Shown: positions 8,123 to 17,157 of the stretch, piece after piece
How positions within the stretch are numbered: position 1 is the first letter of the stretch
How the letters are laid out: every line of letters begins with the position of its first letter
The notes under the pieces: model-generated
The model's database searches: none
Told to the model about the DNA's origin: nothing
Seen by the model: only the letters and a program-made list of their open reading frames with translations
NCBI GenBank assembly: GCA_050249235.1
Contig: JBFWQW010000026.1
Location: 1-30,881, forward strand
Origin: JAEKLB01 sp050249235
Lineage (GTDB): Bacteria > Actinomycetota > Acidimicrobiia > Acidimicrobiales > CADCSY01
DNA: 30,881 nucleotides
Reading direction: 5' to 3'
Program-made: the position numbers and the translations under genes

Positions 8123-9463
8123 GTGGCTGACGACCTGTTCGCCTCGGCGGCCGAGGAGCGGCTGGCGGCCCGGGCGCCGCTGGCGGCCCGGCTGCGGCCC
8201 CGGTCGCTCGACGACGTCGTCGGCCAGGAGCACCTGCTGGCACCGGGCAAGCCCCTCCGGGCGCTGATCGAGTCGGACAAGCTCTCGTCGGTCGTGCTGT
8301 GGGGCCCGGCCGGCACGGGCAAGACCACGATCGCCCGGCTGGTGGCCGGGGCCACCGCCCGGGCCTTCGAGCCCCTGTCGGCGGTGAACGCGGGGGTGAA
8401 GGACGTCCGCGAGGTGGTCGAGCGGGCCAGGCGCCGCCTCGGGGAGCAGGGCCAGGGCACCATCCTGTTCCTCGACGAGGTGCACCGCTTCAACAAGGCC
8501 CAGCAGGACGCCCTGCTGCCGTCGGTCGAGGACGGCACGCTCACGCTCGTCGGGGCCACGACCGAGAACCCGTACTTCGAGGTGAACCCCCCGCTGCTCA
8601 GCCGGTCGACGCTGTTCCGGCTGCGGCCCCTCGGCCCGGCGGCGGTCACCACCCTCATCGAGCGGGGCCTGGCCGCCGAGGACGCCCACGCCGATGCCGA
8701 CGCGGTGGCCCACCTCGCCGACCGCGTCGGTGGCGACGGGCGGGCCGCCCTCACCGCCGTCGAGGTGGCCGTCGCCCTCGCCCCCGACCGGCACGTGACC
8801 CTCGAACACGCCGAGGCCGCCCTCGACGCCCGGGCCCTGCGCTACGGCAGGGACGAGCACTACGACGTGATCTCGGCCTTCATCAAGTCGGTCCGGGGCA
8901 GCGATCCCGACGCCGGCCTCTACTGGCTGGCCCGGATGCTCGAGGCAGGGGAGGACGCCCGGTTCGTCGCCCGCCGGCTCGTCATCCTGGCCTCGGAGGA
9001 CATCGGCATGGCCGACCCGACGGCGCTGCTGGTGGCCGACGCCGCCGCCCGGGCGGTGGAGTTCGTCGGCCTCCCCGAGGCGCAGCTCAACCTGGCCCAC
9101 GCCGTCGTGCACCTGGCCACCGCGCCGAAGTCGAACGCGGTGATCACCGCCCTCGGACGGGCCCAGGACGACGTGCGCGACCTGCCGGCCGGCGAGGTGC
9201 CGATCCACCTGCGCGACGCCCACTACCGGGGCGCGGCGGCTCTCGGCCACGGGCAGGGCTACCACTATCCTCACGACGACCCCCGGGGCTGGGTGGACCA
9301 GGAGCACCGCCCGACCGCCCTGGCCGGGCGTCGGTACTACGAGCCCACGGCTCACGGCCACGAACAGGAGATCCGCGACCGCATGGCGACCCGCCGGGAA
9401 CCCACATCCGCCGAGGAGCCCCGGGTCGCCGCCGCGCCCGTGCCGGTCGAGGACTCGCCGTGA
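8123..9463 (+). CDS. rarA: Replication-associated recombination protein A (AAA+ ATPase)
   Basis: A 446-residue RarA/MgsA/WRNIP1-family ATPase that acts at stalled replication forks. Features are the N-terminal PLAARLRPRSLDDVVGQEHLL, Walker A GPAGTGKT (61-68, Lys67), Walker B ILFLDEVHRFNKAQQD, sensor 1 GATTENPYFEVN, and LLSRS. The C-terminal half has the RarA tetramerisation and clamp-loader-like regions (RGSDPDAGLYWLARMLEAGED, ASEDIGMADP, GYHYPHDDP). Length fits the family. An extra acidic/Pro tail of about 30 residues follows the conserved end. The stop overlaps the next gene by 4 bases. Such rarA placement between aspS and alaS is typical of actinobacteria. Confidence 0.95.
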   Translation: MADDLFASAAEERLAARAPLAARLRPRSLDDVVGQEHLLAPGKPLRALIESDKLSSVVLWGPAGTGKTTIARLVAGATARAFEPLSAVNAGVKDVREVVERARRRLGEQGQGTILFLDEVHRFNKAQQDALLPSVEDGTLTLVGATTENPYFEVNPPLLSRSTLFRLRPLGPAAVTTLIERGLAAEDAHADADAVAHLADRVGGDGRAALTAVEVAVALAPDRHVTLEHAEAALDARALRYGRDEHYDVISAFIKSVRGSDPDAGLYWLARMLEAGEDARFVARRLVILASEDIGMADPTALLVADAAARAVEFVGLPEAQLNLAHAVVHLATAPKSNAVITALGRAQDDVRDLPAGEVPIHLRDAHYRGAAALGHGQGYHYPHDDPRGWVDQEHRPTALAGRRYYEPTAHGHEQEIRDRMATRREPTSAEEPRVAAAPVPVEDSP

Positions 9464-9828
9464 TCCTCGCCGAGATGACGGGCGGCGACGTGGCCGCGGT
9501 GATCGTCGCCATCGCCAGCGTGGTGGCGGTGGTGGTGCTGATCCTCGGTGTGGTGGCCCTCACCCGGACGCTCACGGCGATCCGCCTGTCGGTCGAGCAG
9601 CTCCGGCGGGAGACCGTCCCGGTGCTCGAGCAGCTGCAGGTCACCGTGGCCAAGGCCAACGGCGACCTCGAGCGCCTCGACGGGTTCCTCGACACCGCCC
9701 AGTCCGTCAGCGCCACCGTCGACTCGGCCTCCCGGCTGGCGTTCCTCGCCATCGGCAACCCGGTGATCAAGGGCGTGGCGGCCGCGGCCGGGGTGGCCCG
9801 GGCCGCCCGCTCGCTGCGGAAGCGCTGA
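9460..9828 (+). CDS. DUF948-type membrane protein
   Basis: A 122-residue protein with one N-terminal membrane helix (VAAVIVAIASVVAVVVLILGVVAL broken by charged ends) followed by an amphipathic, probably coiled-coil segment (LTAIRLSVEQLRRETVPVLEQ). It ends in a basic RAARSLRKR tail. This matches the DUF948 family, whose members sit between rarA (or rpsD) and alaS in actinobacteria; the function is unknown. GTG 9460 overlaps the rarA stop. ATG 9475 is an alternative start that would still retain the helix. Confidence 0.85.
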   Translation: MILAEMTGGDVAAVIVAIASVVAVVVLILGVVALTRTLTAIRLSVEQLRRETVPVLEQLQVTVAKANGDLERLDGFLDTAQSVSATVDSASRLAFLAIGNPVIKGVAAAAGVARAARSLRKR

Positions 9829-9833
9829 CGGCC

Positions 9834-10070
9834 GTGTTCCGCCGCCTGTTCTGGCTCGTGACGGGGGCCGGCTTCGGCTTCGGCATCGCGTTCTGGGTCA
9901 TGCGGACGATGCGGGGCGCGGTCGACCGCTACCGGCCCGAGCGGGTCACGGCCGGGGTGGCCGACGCCGTTCGCGCCCTGGGCGGCGACCTCCGGGCCGC
10001 CGCCGCCGAGGGCCGGAGCGCCATGAAGGACGCCGAGGCCGAGCTCCGGGCCTCGATCCACCGCACCTGA
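9834..10070 (+). CDS. Small membrane protein (DUF6167-like)
   Basis: A 78-residue protein that starts with a hydrophobic helix (FRRLFWLVTGAGFGFGIAFWV), followed by a conserved-looking RYRPERV segment and a charged helical tail. Its position just upstream of alaS and behind a DUF948 gene matches the small DUF6167-type proteins of actinobacteria. Function is unknown; it may form a membrane pair with the upstream protein. The GTG start lies 5 bases after the previous stop. The family name is from context and general appearance. Confidence 0.75.
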   Translation: MFRRLFWLVTGAGFGFGIAFWVMRTMRGAVDRYRPERVTAGVADAVRALGGDLRAAAAEGRSAMKDAEAELRASIHRT

Positions 10071-10157
10071 CGGTCGGGCCCCGAGCGGCGGTGCGGATCC
10101 CGCCCCGTCCCGGCGATCCGCGCACGGGAACGGCGGGGGAGGGCGGAGGGCGCCACG

Positions 10158-10163
10158 TAGGCT
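10158..10163 (+). promoter_or_regulatory. Candidate -10 box of alaS (leaderless)
   Basis: TAGGCT ends 9 bases before the alaS ATG at 10173. The bases between them (CATCGGTCC) contain no Shine-Dalgarno. A T-box or other leader RNA is therefore unlikely here. Confidence 0.45.
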
Positions 10164-10172
10164 CATCGGTCC

Positions 10173-12749
10173 ATGAAGGCCTCCGAGCTGCGTCGCGCCT
10201 GGACCGCGTTCTTCGCCGAGCGTGGCCACGTGGTCGTGCCCGCGGCCGGGCTCATCCCCCACCACCCGACGGCGCCGATGTTCACCAACTCGGGGATGAT
10301 GCAGTTCGTCCCGTACTTCCTGGGCGAGGAGCAGCCGCCCTTCAAGCGGGCCCAGTCCGTCCAGAAGTGCGTGCGCATCTCGGGCAAGCACAACGACGTC
10401 GACGAGCTGGGCCGCAGCAACCGCCACCTGACCTTCTTCGAGATGCTCGGCAACTGGAGCTTCGGCGACTACTTCAAGGAAGACGCCATCCGGTGGTCGT
10501 GGGAGCTGCTGCAGGCCGTCGGGCTCGACACCGACCGGCTCTGGGTGACGGTCCACGAGACCGACGACGAAGCCGAGGCGATCTGGCACGAGCAGGCCGG
10601 CTTCCCGCTCGAGCGCATCCAGCGCATGGGCAAGGACAACTTCTGGGAGATGGGCGAGACCGGCCCGTGCGGGCCGTGCACGGAGATGCACTTCGACCTC
10701 GGGCCCGACTTCGGGCCCGGCGGCGGCCCGGCGGTCGACACCGGCGACCGCTACATCGAGCTCTGGAACGACGTCTTCATGACGTACTTCCGGGAGCCCG
10801 ACGGCTCCCTGGTCGACCTGCCGTCCACCAACGTCGACACCGGGGCCGGCCTCGAGCGCTGGCTGATGGCGCTCGACGGCGTGCCGACGGTGTTCGACAC
10901 CGACGCGCTGCGCCCCCTCGTCTCGGTCACGGAGTCGATCACCGGGCGGCACTACGGCGGGGGCGACCACGAGGTCGACACCGCCCTGCGGGTGGTCGCC
11001 GACCACGCCCGCACGATGACCTTCCTCGTCAACGACGGCGTGGTCCCCTCCAACGAGGGCCGGGGCTACGTGCTGCGGGGCGTCATCCGCCGGGCGGTGC
11101 GCCGGGCCTACTCGCTCGGCGTGGAGGACCGGGTGGTGCTCCCCGACCTGGTGCTCGCCGTCGTGGACCACATGGCCGACGCCTACCCGGACCTGCGGGC
11201 CAACGCCGACGCCGTCGCCGCCACCATCGAGCGGGAGGAGGGCCGGTTCCGCCAGACGCTCCGGGCCGGGTCCGTCCTGCTGGGCGAGGTGCTCGACGCC
11301 GGCCGGGTGGACGGCGAGGTCGCCTTCAAGCTCCACGACACCTTCGGCTTCCCGATCGAGATCACCGAGGAGGTGGCAGCCGAGCGGGGCGTGGTGGTCG
11401 ACCGCCCCGGCTTCGAGGCGGCCATGGAGGCCCAGCGGACCCGCTCCCGCGACGCCGCCCGGAAGGTGACGCTCTCGGCGAGCGCCGATGAGGCCTACCG
11501 CCGGCTCCTCGACGACAACGGCCCGACCCACTTCACCGGCCGGGACGAGGACCGGTCCGACGCCAGGGTGCTGGCCGTCCTCCCCGGCGACGGCGACCTG
11601 CTCGAGGTCTTCCTCGACCGCACGCCCTTCTACGCCGAGTCGGGTGGTCAGGTGGGCGACACCGGGACGCTCACGACCGACTCGGGGCGGGCCGACGTCG
11701 TCGACACGACGCTGGCCCTGCCCGGGCTGCACCGGCACACGGTCCGCCTCCTCGAAGGCGCCATCGAGCCGGGTGACGAGGCGACGGCCGCCATCGACGT
11801 CGACCGCCGGGCCGCCATCCGCCGCAACCACACCGCCACCCACCTCCTCCACTGGGCCCTCCGCCAGGTGCTCGGCGACCACGTCCGCCAGCAGGGCTCG
11901 CTCGTCGCGCCCGACCACCTCCGCTTCGACTTCAGCCACCACGAGGCGGTCGCGCCGGCCCAGCTCCGCGAGGTCGAGCGGCTGGCCAACCTCGAGGTGC
12001 TGGCCAACGACCCGGTGCGCCACGACGAGATGTCGAAGGACGAGGCCCTCGCCCGCGGGGCGATCGCCTTCTTCGGCGAGAAGTACGGCGACACGGTCAG
12101 GGTCCTCGAGGCCGGGCGCCACTCGACCGAGCTCTGCGGTGGCACCCACGTGCACGCCACCGGCGACATCGGCCCGATCCGCATCCTCGCCGAGGGCTCG
12201 ATCGGTGCCAACCAGCGCCGCATCACGGCCACCACCGGCCTGGCCACCCTCGAGGGGATCTGGGCCGACGAGGACCGCCTCGAGCGGGCCGCCGGCGTCC
12301 TCGGCGTCCCGACCGACGAGGTGGTCGACGGGGCCCGGCGGCTGCGCGACGAGCTGAAGGACCTCCGGGCGCAGCTCCGGGCGCTGCAGCGGGGCCAGAC
12401 CGCCGAAGCGGCCGAGCAGCTGGCCGGCGAAGCCGTCGACGGTGTCGTCGTGGCGCGCGTCGACGGCACCGCCCGCGACGACCTCCGGGAGCTGGCCATC
12501 TCCGTACGCGACCGACCCGGCGTGCGGGGCGTGGTGCTGGGCTCCGTGCCCGAGGACGGCGGCGTGGCCCTGGTCGCGGCCGTCACGAAGGACGGCGGCC
12601 TGCACGCCGGCGAGCTGCTGGCCGAGGCGGCCCGCACGGTCGGCGGCGGCGGCGGCAAGCAGGCCGACATCGCCACCGCCGGGGGGCGCCATGCCGAGAA
12701 GCTCGACGAGGCCCTGGGCCTGGCCCGGACGGCGGCCGGGCTGTCGTGA
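10173..12749 (+). CDS. alaS: Alanine--tRNA ligase
   Basis: An 858-residue class II synthetase, full length for the family. The N-terminal catalytic core has FFAERGHVVVPAA, HNDVDELGRSNRHLTFFEMLGNWSFGDYFK and EMGETGPCGPCTEMHFD. The editing domain carries the zinc set His553 and His557 (HTATH) with Cys655 and His659 (CGGTH). The C-terminal C-Ala domain contains the VVARVDG, LVAAVTKDG and a GGGGGK.ADIATAGG motif. It charges tRNA-Ala and hydrolyses mischarged Ser/Gly-tRNA-Ala. The stop overlaps ruvX by 4 bases. Confidence 0.97.
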   Translation: MKASELRRAWTAFFAERGHVVVPAAGLIPHHPTAPMFTNSGMMQFVPYFLGEEQPPFKRAQSVQKCVRISGKHNDVDELGRSNRHLTFFEMLGNWSFGDYFKEDAIRWSWELLQAVGLDTDRLWVTVHETDDEAEAIWHEQAGFPLERIQRMGKDNFWEMGETGPCGPCTEMHFDLGPDFGPGGGPAVDTGDRYIELWNDVFMTYFREPDGSLVDLPSTNVDTGAGLERWLMALDGVPTVFDTDALRPLVSVTESITGRHYGGGDHEVDTALRVVADHARTMTFLVNDGVVPSNEGRGYVLRGVIRRAVRRAYSLGVEDRVVLPDLVLAVVDHMADAYPDLRANADAVAATIEREEGRFRQTLRAGSVLLGEVLDAGRVDGEVAFKLHDTFGFPIEITEEVAAERGVVVDRPGFEAAMEAQRTRSRDAARKVTLSASADEAYRRLLDDNGPTHFTGRDEDRSDARVLAVLPGDGDLLEVFLDRTPFYAESGGQVGDTGTLTTDSGRADVVDTTLALPGLHRHTVRLLEGAIEPGDEATAAIDVDRRAAIRRNHTATHLLHWALRQVLGDHVRQQGSLVAPDHLRFDFSHHEAVAPAQLREVERLANLEVLANDPVRHDEMSKDEALARGAIAFFGEKYGDTVRVLEAGRHSTELCGGTHVHATGDIGPIRILAEGSIGANQRRITATTGLATLEGIWADEDRLERAAGVLGVPTDEVVDGARRLRDELKDLRAQLRALQRGQTAEAAEQLAGEAVDGVVVARVDGTARDDLRELAISVRDRPGVRGVVLGSVPEDGGVALVAAVTKDGGLHAGELLAEAARTVGGGGGKQADIATAGGRHAEKLDEALGLARTAAGLS

Positions 12750-13192
12750 CGGGTCGGGTTCTCGCGCTCGACCTGGGCTCGAAGCGGATCGGCGTGGCGG
12801 TGAGCGATCCGGGCCGGGTGCTGGCCTCGCCCTTGACCACCGTGGCCCGGGGCCGCCGGCCGGCCGACGACCACCGCCGGATCGTCGAGCTGGTCGACGA
12901 GGTCGAGGCGGTCCGGGTGGTCGTCGGCCTGCCGCTCTCCCTCGACGGGTCGCGCGGCAGGGCCGCCCACCTGGTCGAGGACGAAGTGGTGCGGCTGGAG
13001 GCCGAGCTCACGGTGCCGGTCGAGCTCTTCGACGAGCGCTTCACCACGGTGTCGGCGTCCCGCTCGCTGCGGGACCGGGGTGTGAAGGCCAGGGACCAGC
13101 GAGCCGTCGTCGACCGCGAAGCGGCCACCGTCCTGCTCCAGGCCTGGCTGGACGGCGGGCCCCGCGACGACGTCCGGGCGCCCGGTGGCTGA
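12746..13192 (+). CDS. ruvX: Holliday junction resolvase-like protein RuvX/YqgF
   Basis: A 148-residue RNase H-fold nuclease of the YqgF family, implicated in 16S rRNA pre-processing and/or recombination. Motifs are LALDLGSKRIGVAVSD with the first acidic residue, VVVGLPLSLDGSRG, the ELFDERFTTVSA strand with the second acidic residue, and VDREAATVLLQAWLD at the end. The GTG overlaps the alaS stop (GTGA), and its 3' end overlaps mltG by 8 bases. The alaS-ruvX-mltG order is the standard actinobacterial arrangement. Confidence 0.93.
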   Translation: MTGRVLALDLGSKRIGVAVSDPGRVLASPLTTVARGRRPADDHRRIVELVDEVEAVRVVVGLPLSLDGSRGRAAHLVEDEVVRLEAELTVPVELFDERFTTVSASRSLRDRGVKARDQRAVVDREAATVLLQAWLDGGPRDDVRAPGG

Positions 13193-14468
13193 CGAAGGGC
13201 CCGTGGGGGCCGGGGGCCCCGGCGGGCCCGTCGACCGGGACGCCGATCCGGTCGACGGGCGCGGCGCCGACCGTCCGCTCGCGGCCGATGCCCCTGCCGC
13301 CCGTCTCCCTGCCGACGATGTCCCTGCCGACGATGTGACTTCCGCTGGTGTGCCTGCTGCCGGTGTGCCTGCTGCCGGTGTGCCTGCTGCTGGTGTGCCT
13401 GCTGCTGGTGTGCCTGCCGCCGGGTCCCCCCGCCGCCGTCGCCGGGGGCGGGCCCTTCGGTTCGCCGCCCTCGGGCTGGCCCTGGCCGTGCTGCTCGTCG
13501 CCAGCGGCGGCCTCTGGGTGCGGTCGCAGCTCGACCCCTCCGGCCCCCCGGGCGCGGCCGTCCGGGTCGAGATCCCCGAGGGGTCGAGCACGGCCAGGAT
13601 CGCCGAGCTGCTCGCCGACGCCGGCGTCGTCGCCGACGCCCGGGTCTTCCGCTTCTACCTCCGGTTCCGGGGGGCCGACGGCTTCCAGGCCGGCTCGTAC
13701 GAGCTGCGCCGGCGCTCGTCCGTGAGCCAGGCGCTCGAGGGGCTGAACGGTGGCCCGTCGCTGCCGCCCGCCTTCAACCTCACCGTGCCCGAGGGCCTCA
13801 CCGTGGCCGAGGTCGCCGAGCGGGTGGGCCGGGTCGAGCACCTCGATCCCGCGACCTTCCTCGCCGCCGCCACCGACGGCAGCGTCCGGTCGGTGTTCGA
13901 GCCGGAGGGCTCGGCGAACCTCGAGGGCCTGCTGTTCCCCGAGACCTACCGGATCGACGACGACGAGGACGAGCGGGCCGTGCTCGAACGCATGGTCGCC
14001 ACCTTCGAGCAGGTCGCGGGCGAGGTCGGCCTGGCCGACGCCCCCCGGCGGGTGGGGGTGTCGCCCTACGAGGCGGTGATCGTCGCCTCGCTGGTCGAGG
14101 CCGAGGCCAAGTCCGACGTCGACCGTCCGAAGATCGCGCGGGTCATCTACAACCGCCTGGCCAGGAAGATGCCGCTCGGGATAGACGCCGCGTTCTACTA
14201 CGCGCTCGGACCGGACCGGAAGGGCACGAGCCTGCGCAGGTCCGACCTCGATCGGGACGGGCCCTACAACACCCGGCTCCGGGTGGGGCTGGTGCCGACG
14301 CCGATCATGGCCCCGGGTCGGGCATCGCTGATCGCGGCCCTCGCGCCCGAGCCCGGTCCGTGGCTCTACTACGTGCTCCAGGACAGCACGACGCACGCCT
14401 TCAGCGAGGGCTACGACGAGTTCCTCCGCAACAAGGCGGCCGCCGAGCGGGCCGGCCTCATCCCGTGA
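13185..14468 (+). CDS. mltG: Endolytic murein transglycosylase MltG
   Basis: A 427-residue YceG-family enzyme that cleaves nascent peptidoglycan at the membrane. It has a long cytoplasmic N-terminus (1-85), a basic RRRRRGR stretch, one membrane helix (about 91-110), a LysM-like segment (VRVEIPEGSSTARIAELL), and the catalytic domain with ASLVEAEAK (catalytic Glu305 by alignment to E. coli Glu218), YNRL and PYNTRLRVGLVPTPI. It ends in HAFSEGYDEF. The cytoplasmic tail carries five exact GVPAA pentapeptide repeats. GTG 13185 overlaps ruvX by 8 bases; a later start is possible because the tail is not conserved in the family. Confidence 0.94.
   Translation: MADEGPVGAGGPGGPVDRDADPVDGRGADRPLAADAPAARLPADDVPADDVTSAGVPAAGVPAAGVPAAGVPAAGVPAAGSPRRRRRGRALRFAALGLALAVLLVASGGLWVRSQLDPSGPPGAAVRVEIPEGSSTARIAELLADAGVVADARVFRFYLRFRGADGFQAGSYELRRRSSVSQALEGLNGGPSLPPAFNLTVPEGLTVAEVAERVGRVEHLDPATFLAAATDGSVRSVFEPEGSANLEGLLFPETYRIDDDEDERAVLERMVATFEQVAGEVGLADAPRRVGVSPYEAVIVASLVEAEAKSDVDRPKIARVIYNRLARKMPLGIDAAFYYALGPDRKGTSLRRSDLDRDGPYNTRLRVGLVPTPIMAPGRASLIAALAPEPGPWLYYVLQDSTTHAFSEGYDEFLRNKAAAERAGLIP
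13347..13421 (+). repeat. 15-bp in-frame minisatellite in mltG
   Basis: Five head-to-tail 15-base units with consensus GGTGTGCCTGCTGCC, differing only at synonymous third positions. They encode five GVPAA repeats in the cytoplasmic tail of MltG. Because the unit is a multiple of three, copy-number change by slippage would preserve the frame. Confidence 0.93.
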
Positions 14469-15355
14469 GCGGGGTGGGCGTGACGGCCCGGACCCGGGTG
14501 GCGGCCGTCATCGGCCACCCGGTGCGGCACTCGCTGTCGCCCCTCCTCCACAACGCCGCCTTCGGTGCCCTCGGCCTCGACTGGCTCTACGTGGCGCTCG
14601 ACGTGGCCCCGGGGGAAGCGGCCGGAGCGGTGGCGGGCATGCGGGTCCTCGGTGGCCTCGACGGGCTGAACGTGACGATGCCCCACAAGGCCGGCGTCGC
14701 GGCCGCGGTCGACCGGCTGTCGGCCGAGGCGGCGGCCCTGGGCGCGGTGAACACCGTGGTGCGGGAGGGCGACCGGCTGGCCGGCCACAACACCGACGGG
14801 GCGGGCTTCCTGGCCGCCCTCCGCGCCGGGTCGACCCTCGAGCTCGGCGGGCGACGCTGCCTCGTGGTGGGCGGCGGCGGCGCGGCCCGGGCCGTGGTGC
14901 TCGCCCTGGGGGGTACGGACGTCGGCGAGATCGTGGTCGCGGCCCGCCGGCCCGAGGCGGCGGCCTCGGCCGCCGGCCTGGTCCCGGGGCGGGCCCGCCC
15001 CGGGACGGTCGACGAGGCCGACACCGCCGACCTGGTGGTGAACGCCACCCCGGTCGGGATGGACGGCGTGGCCGGGCCCTTCGGACCCGCGCCCGGTGAC
15101 CGCTGGGCCGGCGCCGTCCCGGTCGAGCCGGCCCGGCTGGGCCCTGGCCAGGTCGTGGTCGACCTCGTCTACCAGCCGCTCGAGACCGGCCTCCTGGCCG
15201 CCGCCCACGAGCGGGGGGCGGCCACCGTGAACGGCGTCGGCATGCTGCTGCACCAGGCCGCCGCCGCCTTCCGCCTCTGGACGGGTGCGGACGCCCCGCT
15301 CGAGGCGATGTCGGGGGCGCTGGCCGCCGAGCTGGAGGCCCGACGGTCACCCTGA
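14465..15355 (+). CDS. aroE: Shikimate dehydrogenase
   Basis: A 296-residue NADPH-dependent enzyme that reduces 3-dehydroshikimate in aromatic amino acid synthesis. The shikimate-binding HSLSPLLHNAAF (22-33), the catalytic Lys75 in NVTMPHK, GAVNTVV and the catalytic Asp111 in GHNTDGAGF are all present. So are the nucleotide-binding VVGGGGAARAV, NATPVGM, and DLVYQPLET with NGVGMLLHQAA. GTG 14465 overlaps the mltG stop (GTGA). GTG 14474 and 14480 are close alternatives. Its usual partners aroC, aroK and aroB lie 13.5 kb downstream, after the pilus genes. Confidence 0.95.
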   Translation: MSGVGVTARTRVAAVIGHPVRHSLSPLLHNAAFGALGLDWLYVALDVAPGEAAGAVAGMRVLGGLDGLNVTMPHKAGVAAAVDRLSAEAAALGAVNTVVREGDRLAGHNTDGAGFLAALRAGSTLELGGRRCLVVGGGGAARAVVLALGGTDVGEIVVAARRPEAAASAAGLVPGRARPGTVDEADTADLVVNATPVGMDGVAGPFGPAPGDRWAGAVPVEPARLGPGQVVVDLVYQPLETGLLAAAHERGAATVNGVGMLLHQAAAAFRLWTGADAPLEAMSGALAAELEARRSP

Positions 15356-15448
15356 GTCCGCCGCCCTGAGCCCGCGTCCTGCGTGGACCGGCGAGGCCGG
15401 TTCGGGCCTGGCGCGGAACCTCAAGGCCGTGCAGCTTCCGATCCGCCA

Positions 15449-15476
15449 CTGAACTTCGGGGCCGCACCTGCCGATA
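15449..15476 (+). promoter_or_regulatory. Sigma-28-like promoter of pilB (leaderless)
   Basis: CTGAAC (15449-15454), a 15-base spacer, and GCCGATA (15470-15476) fit the FliA/SigD/WhiG consensus (TAAA, about 15 bases, GCCGATAA). The -10 element ends 7 bases before ATG 15484, so the transcript would start at the start codon. No Shine-Dalgarno is present in the 128-base gap after aroE. The same spacing recurs upstream of three other pilus transcription units. Confidence 0.55.
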
Positions 15477-15483
15477 CGCCTGT

Positions 15484-17157
15484 ATGGCGAAGATGCAGCT
15501 GGGCCGGCTCCTCGTCGAGCGCGGCCTGTGCACCGACGAGCAGGTCGACGCCGCCATCGTCGAGCAGGCCCGCACCGGCCGGCCCATCGGCCGGACCCTG
15601 GTGGAGCAGGGCGTCATCACGGAGAGCGAGCTCGTCGCGACGCTGGCCGCTCAGGTCGGCCTCCGCTTCGTCGACCTCGACGACCACCAGATCGACCCGA
15701 CCGCCTCGGGCGCCATTAACGACACCCTGGCCCGTCGCTACCAGGCCCTGCCGATCGCCTGGGAGGGCAACGCCCTGATCGTGGCCATGGCCGACCCGTC
15801 GAACGTGCTGGCCATGGACGACATCCGCTCGGTGACGGGCGTCGAGGTCCGCCCGGTGGTGGCCACCCGGGCCGCCATCGACGCCGCCATCAACCGGGTG
15901 AAGCGCCTCGACGCCGACGTCGAGGACGCCACCTCGATCGCCCTCGACACGGTCGACGACGACGAGGACCTGGCCTCGATCCGTGAGGTCACCGAGGACG
16001 CGCCCATCGTCAAGCTCGCCAACCTCCTCATCCGCCAGGCGGTGCAGGACCGGGCGTCGGACATCCACATCGAGCCCGGCGAGCACGACGTGCGGATCCG
16101 GTACCGCATCGACGGCGTGCTCCATGAGGTCATGCGCTCGCCCAAGCGGGTCCAGGCCGGCCTCATCTCCCGGCTGAAGATCATGTCCGACCTGGACATC
16201 GCCGAGAAGCGGGTGCCCCAGGACGGCCGGCTGGCCGTCGTCATCGGCGGCCGCCAGATCGACCTCCGGCTGGCGACCCTCCCGACCGTCTACGGCGAGA
16301 AGATGGTCATGCGGGTGCTCGACAAGGGCGCCGCCATGATGGAGCTCGGCCAGCTCGGTTTCCTGCCGGCGTCGCTGGCCCGCTACGAAAGCGTGTTCAA
16401 GCGCCCGTACGGCACCATCCTCGTCACCGGCCCCACCGGCTCGGGCAAGTCGACGACCCTGTACTCGACGCTCAACCAGCTCAACGACCCGACGAAGAAC
16501 ATCATCACCGTCGAGGACCCGGTCGAGTACCGCCTGGGCGGGATCAACCAGGTGCAGGTGAACCGCAAGGCCGGCCTGACGTTCGCGGCTGCCCTGCGCA
16601 CCATCCTGCGAGCCGACCCGGACATCCTCCTCGTGGGCGAGATCCGCGACCGCGAGACGGCGTCGATCGCCATGGAGGCCGCCCTCACCGGCCACCTCGT
16701 CCTCTCCACGCTGCACACCAACGACGCCTCGTCCACCCCCGCCCGCCTCGTCGAGATGGGCCTCGAGCCCTACCTCGTCTCCAGCGCCCTCGACTGCGTC
16801 GTCGCCCAGCGCCTCATCCGGCGGCTCTGCGACCGGTGCAAGGAGGCCTACGCGCCCACCCACGCCAACGTCGCCTCCCTGGGCTGGGACCTCGAGGACA
16901 TGGACCTCCCGACGCAGCTGTTCCGGCCGGTCGGGTGCTCGGCCTGCTCGAAGACGGGCTACCAGGGCCGCTTCGCCCTCCACGAGGTGCTCCTCGTCGG
17001 CGACGAGATCAAGGGCATGGTCGCCGACCGGGCCCACCCCGAGGACATCCGCAAGGTGGGCGTCGCCGAGGGCATGCAGACGCTCCGCCAGGCCGGCCTC
17101 ACCCACGTCCACGCCGGCGCCACCTCCATCGAGGAGCTGCTCCGCGTCGTCGCTTGA
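15484..17157 (+). CDS. pilB: Type IV pilus extension ATPase PilB (GspE family)
   Basis: A 557-residue hexameric secretion ATPase that powers pilin polymerisation. The N-terminal MshEN-type domain (about 1-150) has QLGRLLVERGLCTDEQVDAA and RPIGRTLVEQGVITESEL; such domains bind cyclic di-GMP in MshE/PilB. The N2 domain includes ASDIHIEPGEHDVRIRYRIDG. Walker A is GPTGSGKS (316-323), followed by the Asp box ITVEDPVEY, Walker B ILLVGEIRD, and His box GHLVLSTLHTNDA. A zinc tetracysteine pair, CDRC (449-452) and CSAC (485-488), marks PilB/GspE over PilT. It is the first gene of the pilus locus, and its stop codon falls inside the first copy of a tandem repeat. Confidence 0.95.
   Translation: MAKMQLGRLLVERGLCTDEQVDAAIVEQARTGRPIGRTLVEQGVITESELVATLAAQVGLRFVDLDDHQIDPTASGAINDTLARRYQALPIAWEGNALIVAMADPSNVLAMDDIRSVTGVEVRPVVATRAAIDAAINRVKRLDADVEDATSIALDTVDDDEDLASIREVTEDAPIVKLANLLIRQAVQDRASDIHIEPGEHDVRIRYRIDGVLHEVMRSPKRVQAGLISRLKIMSDLDIAEKRVPQDGRLAVVIGGRQIDLRLATLPTVYGEKMVMRVLDKGAAMMELGQLGFLPASLARYESVFKRPYGTILVTGPTGSGKSTTLYSTLNQLNDPTKNIITVEDPVEYRLGGINQVQVNRKAGLTFAAALRTILRADPDILLVGEIRDRETASIAMEAALTGHLVLSTLHTNDASSTPARLVEMGLEPYLVSSALDCVVAQRLIRRLCDRCKEAYAPTHANVASLGWDLEDMDLPTQLFRPVGCSACSKTGYQGRFALHEVLLVGDEIKGMVADRAHPEDIRKVGVAEGMQTLRQAGLTHVHAGATSIEELLRVVA

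Noticed and set aside
6848..9361. 837-codon minus-strand open frame opposite aspS and rarA
   Set aside because: Same reason: a compositional shadow of two certain genes.
9144..12692. 1182-codon open frame on the minus strand opposite rarA-alaS
   Set aside because: It is antisense to clear, motif-rich genes; long open shadows are expected at this GC content and the product has no recognisable motif.
13348..13725. Cys/Leu-rich open frame starting MCLLPVCLLPV
   Set aside because: It is the +1 shadow of the GVPAA minisatellite inside mltG.
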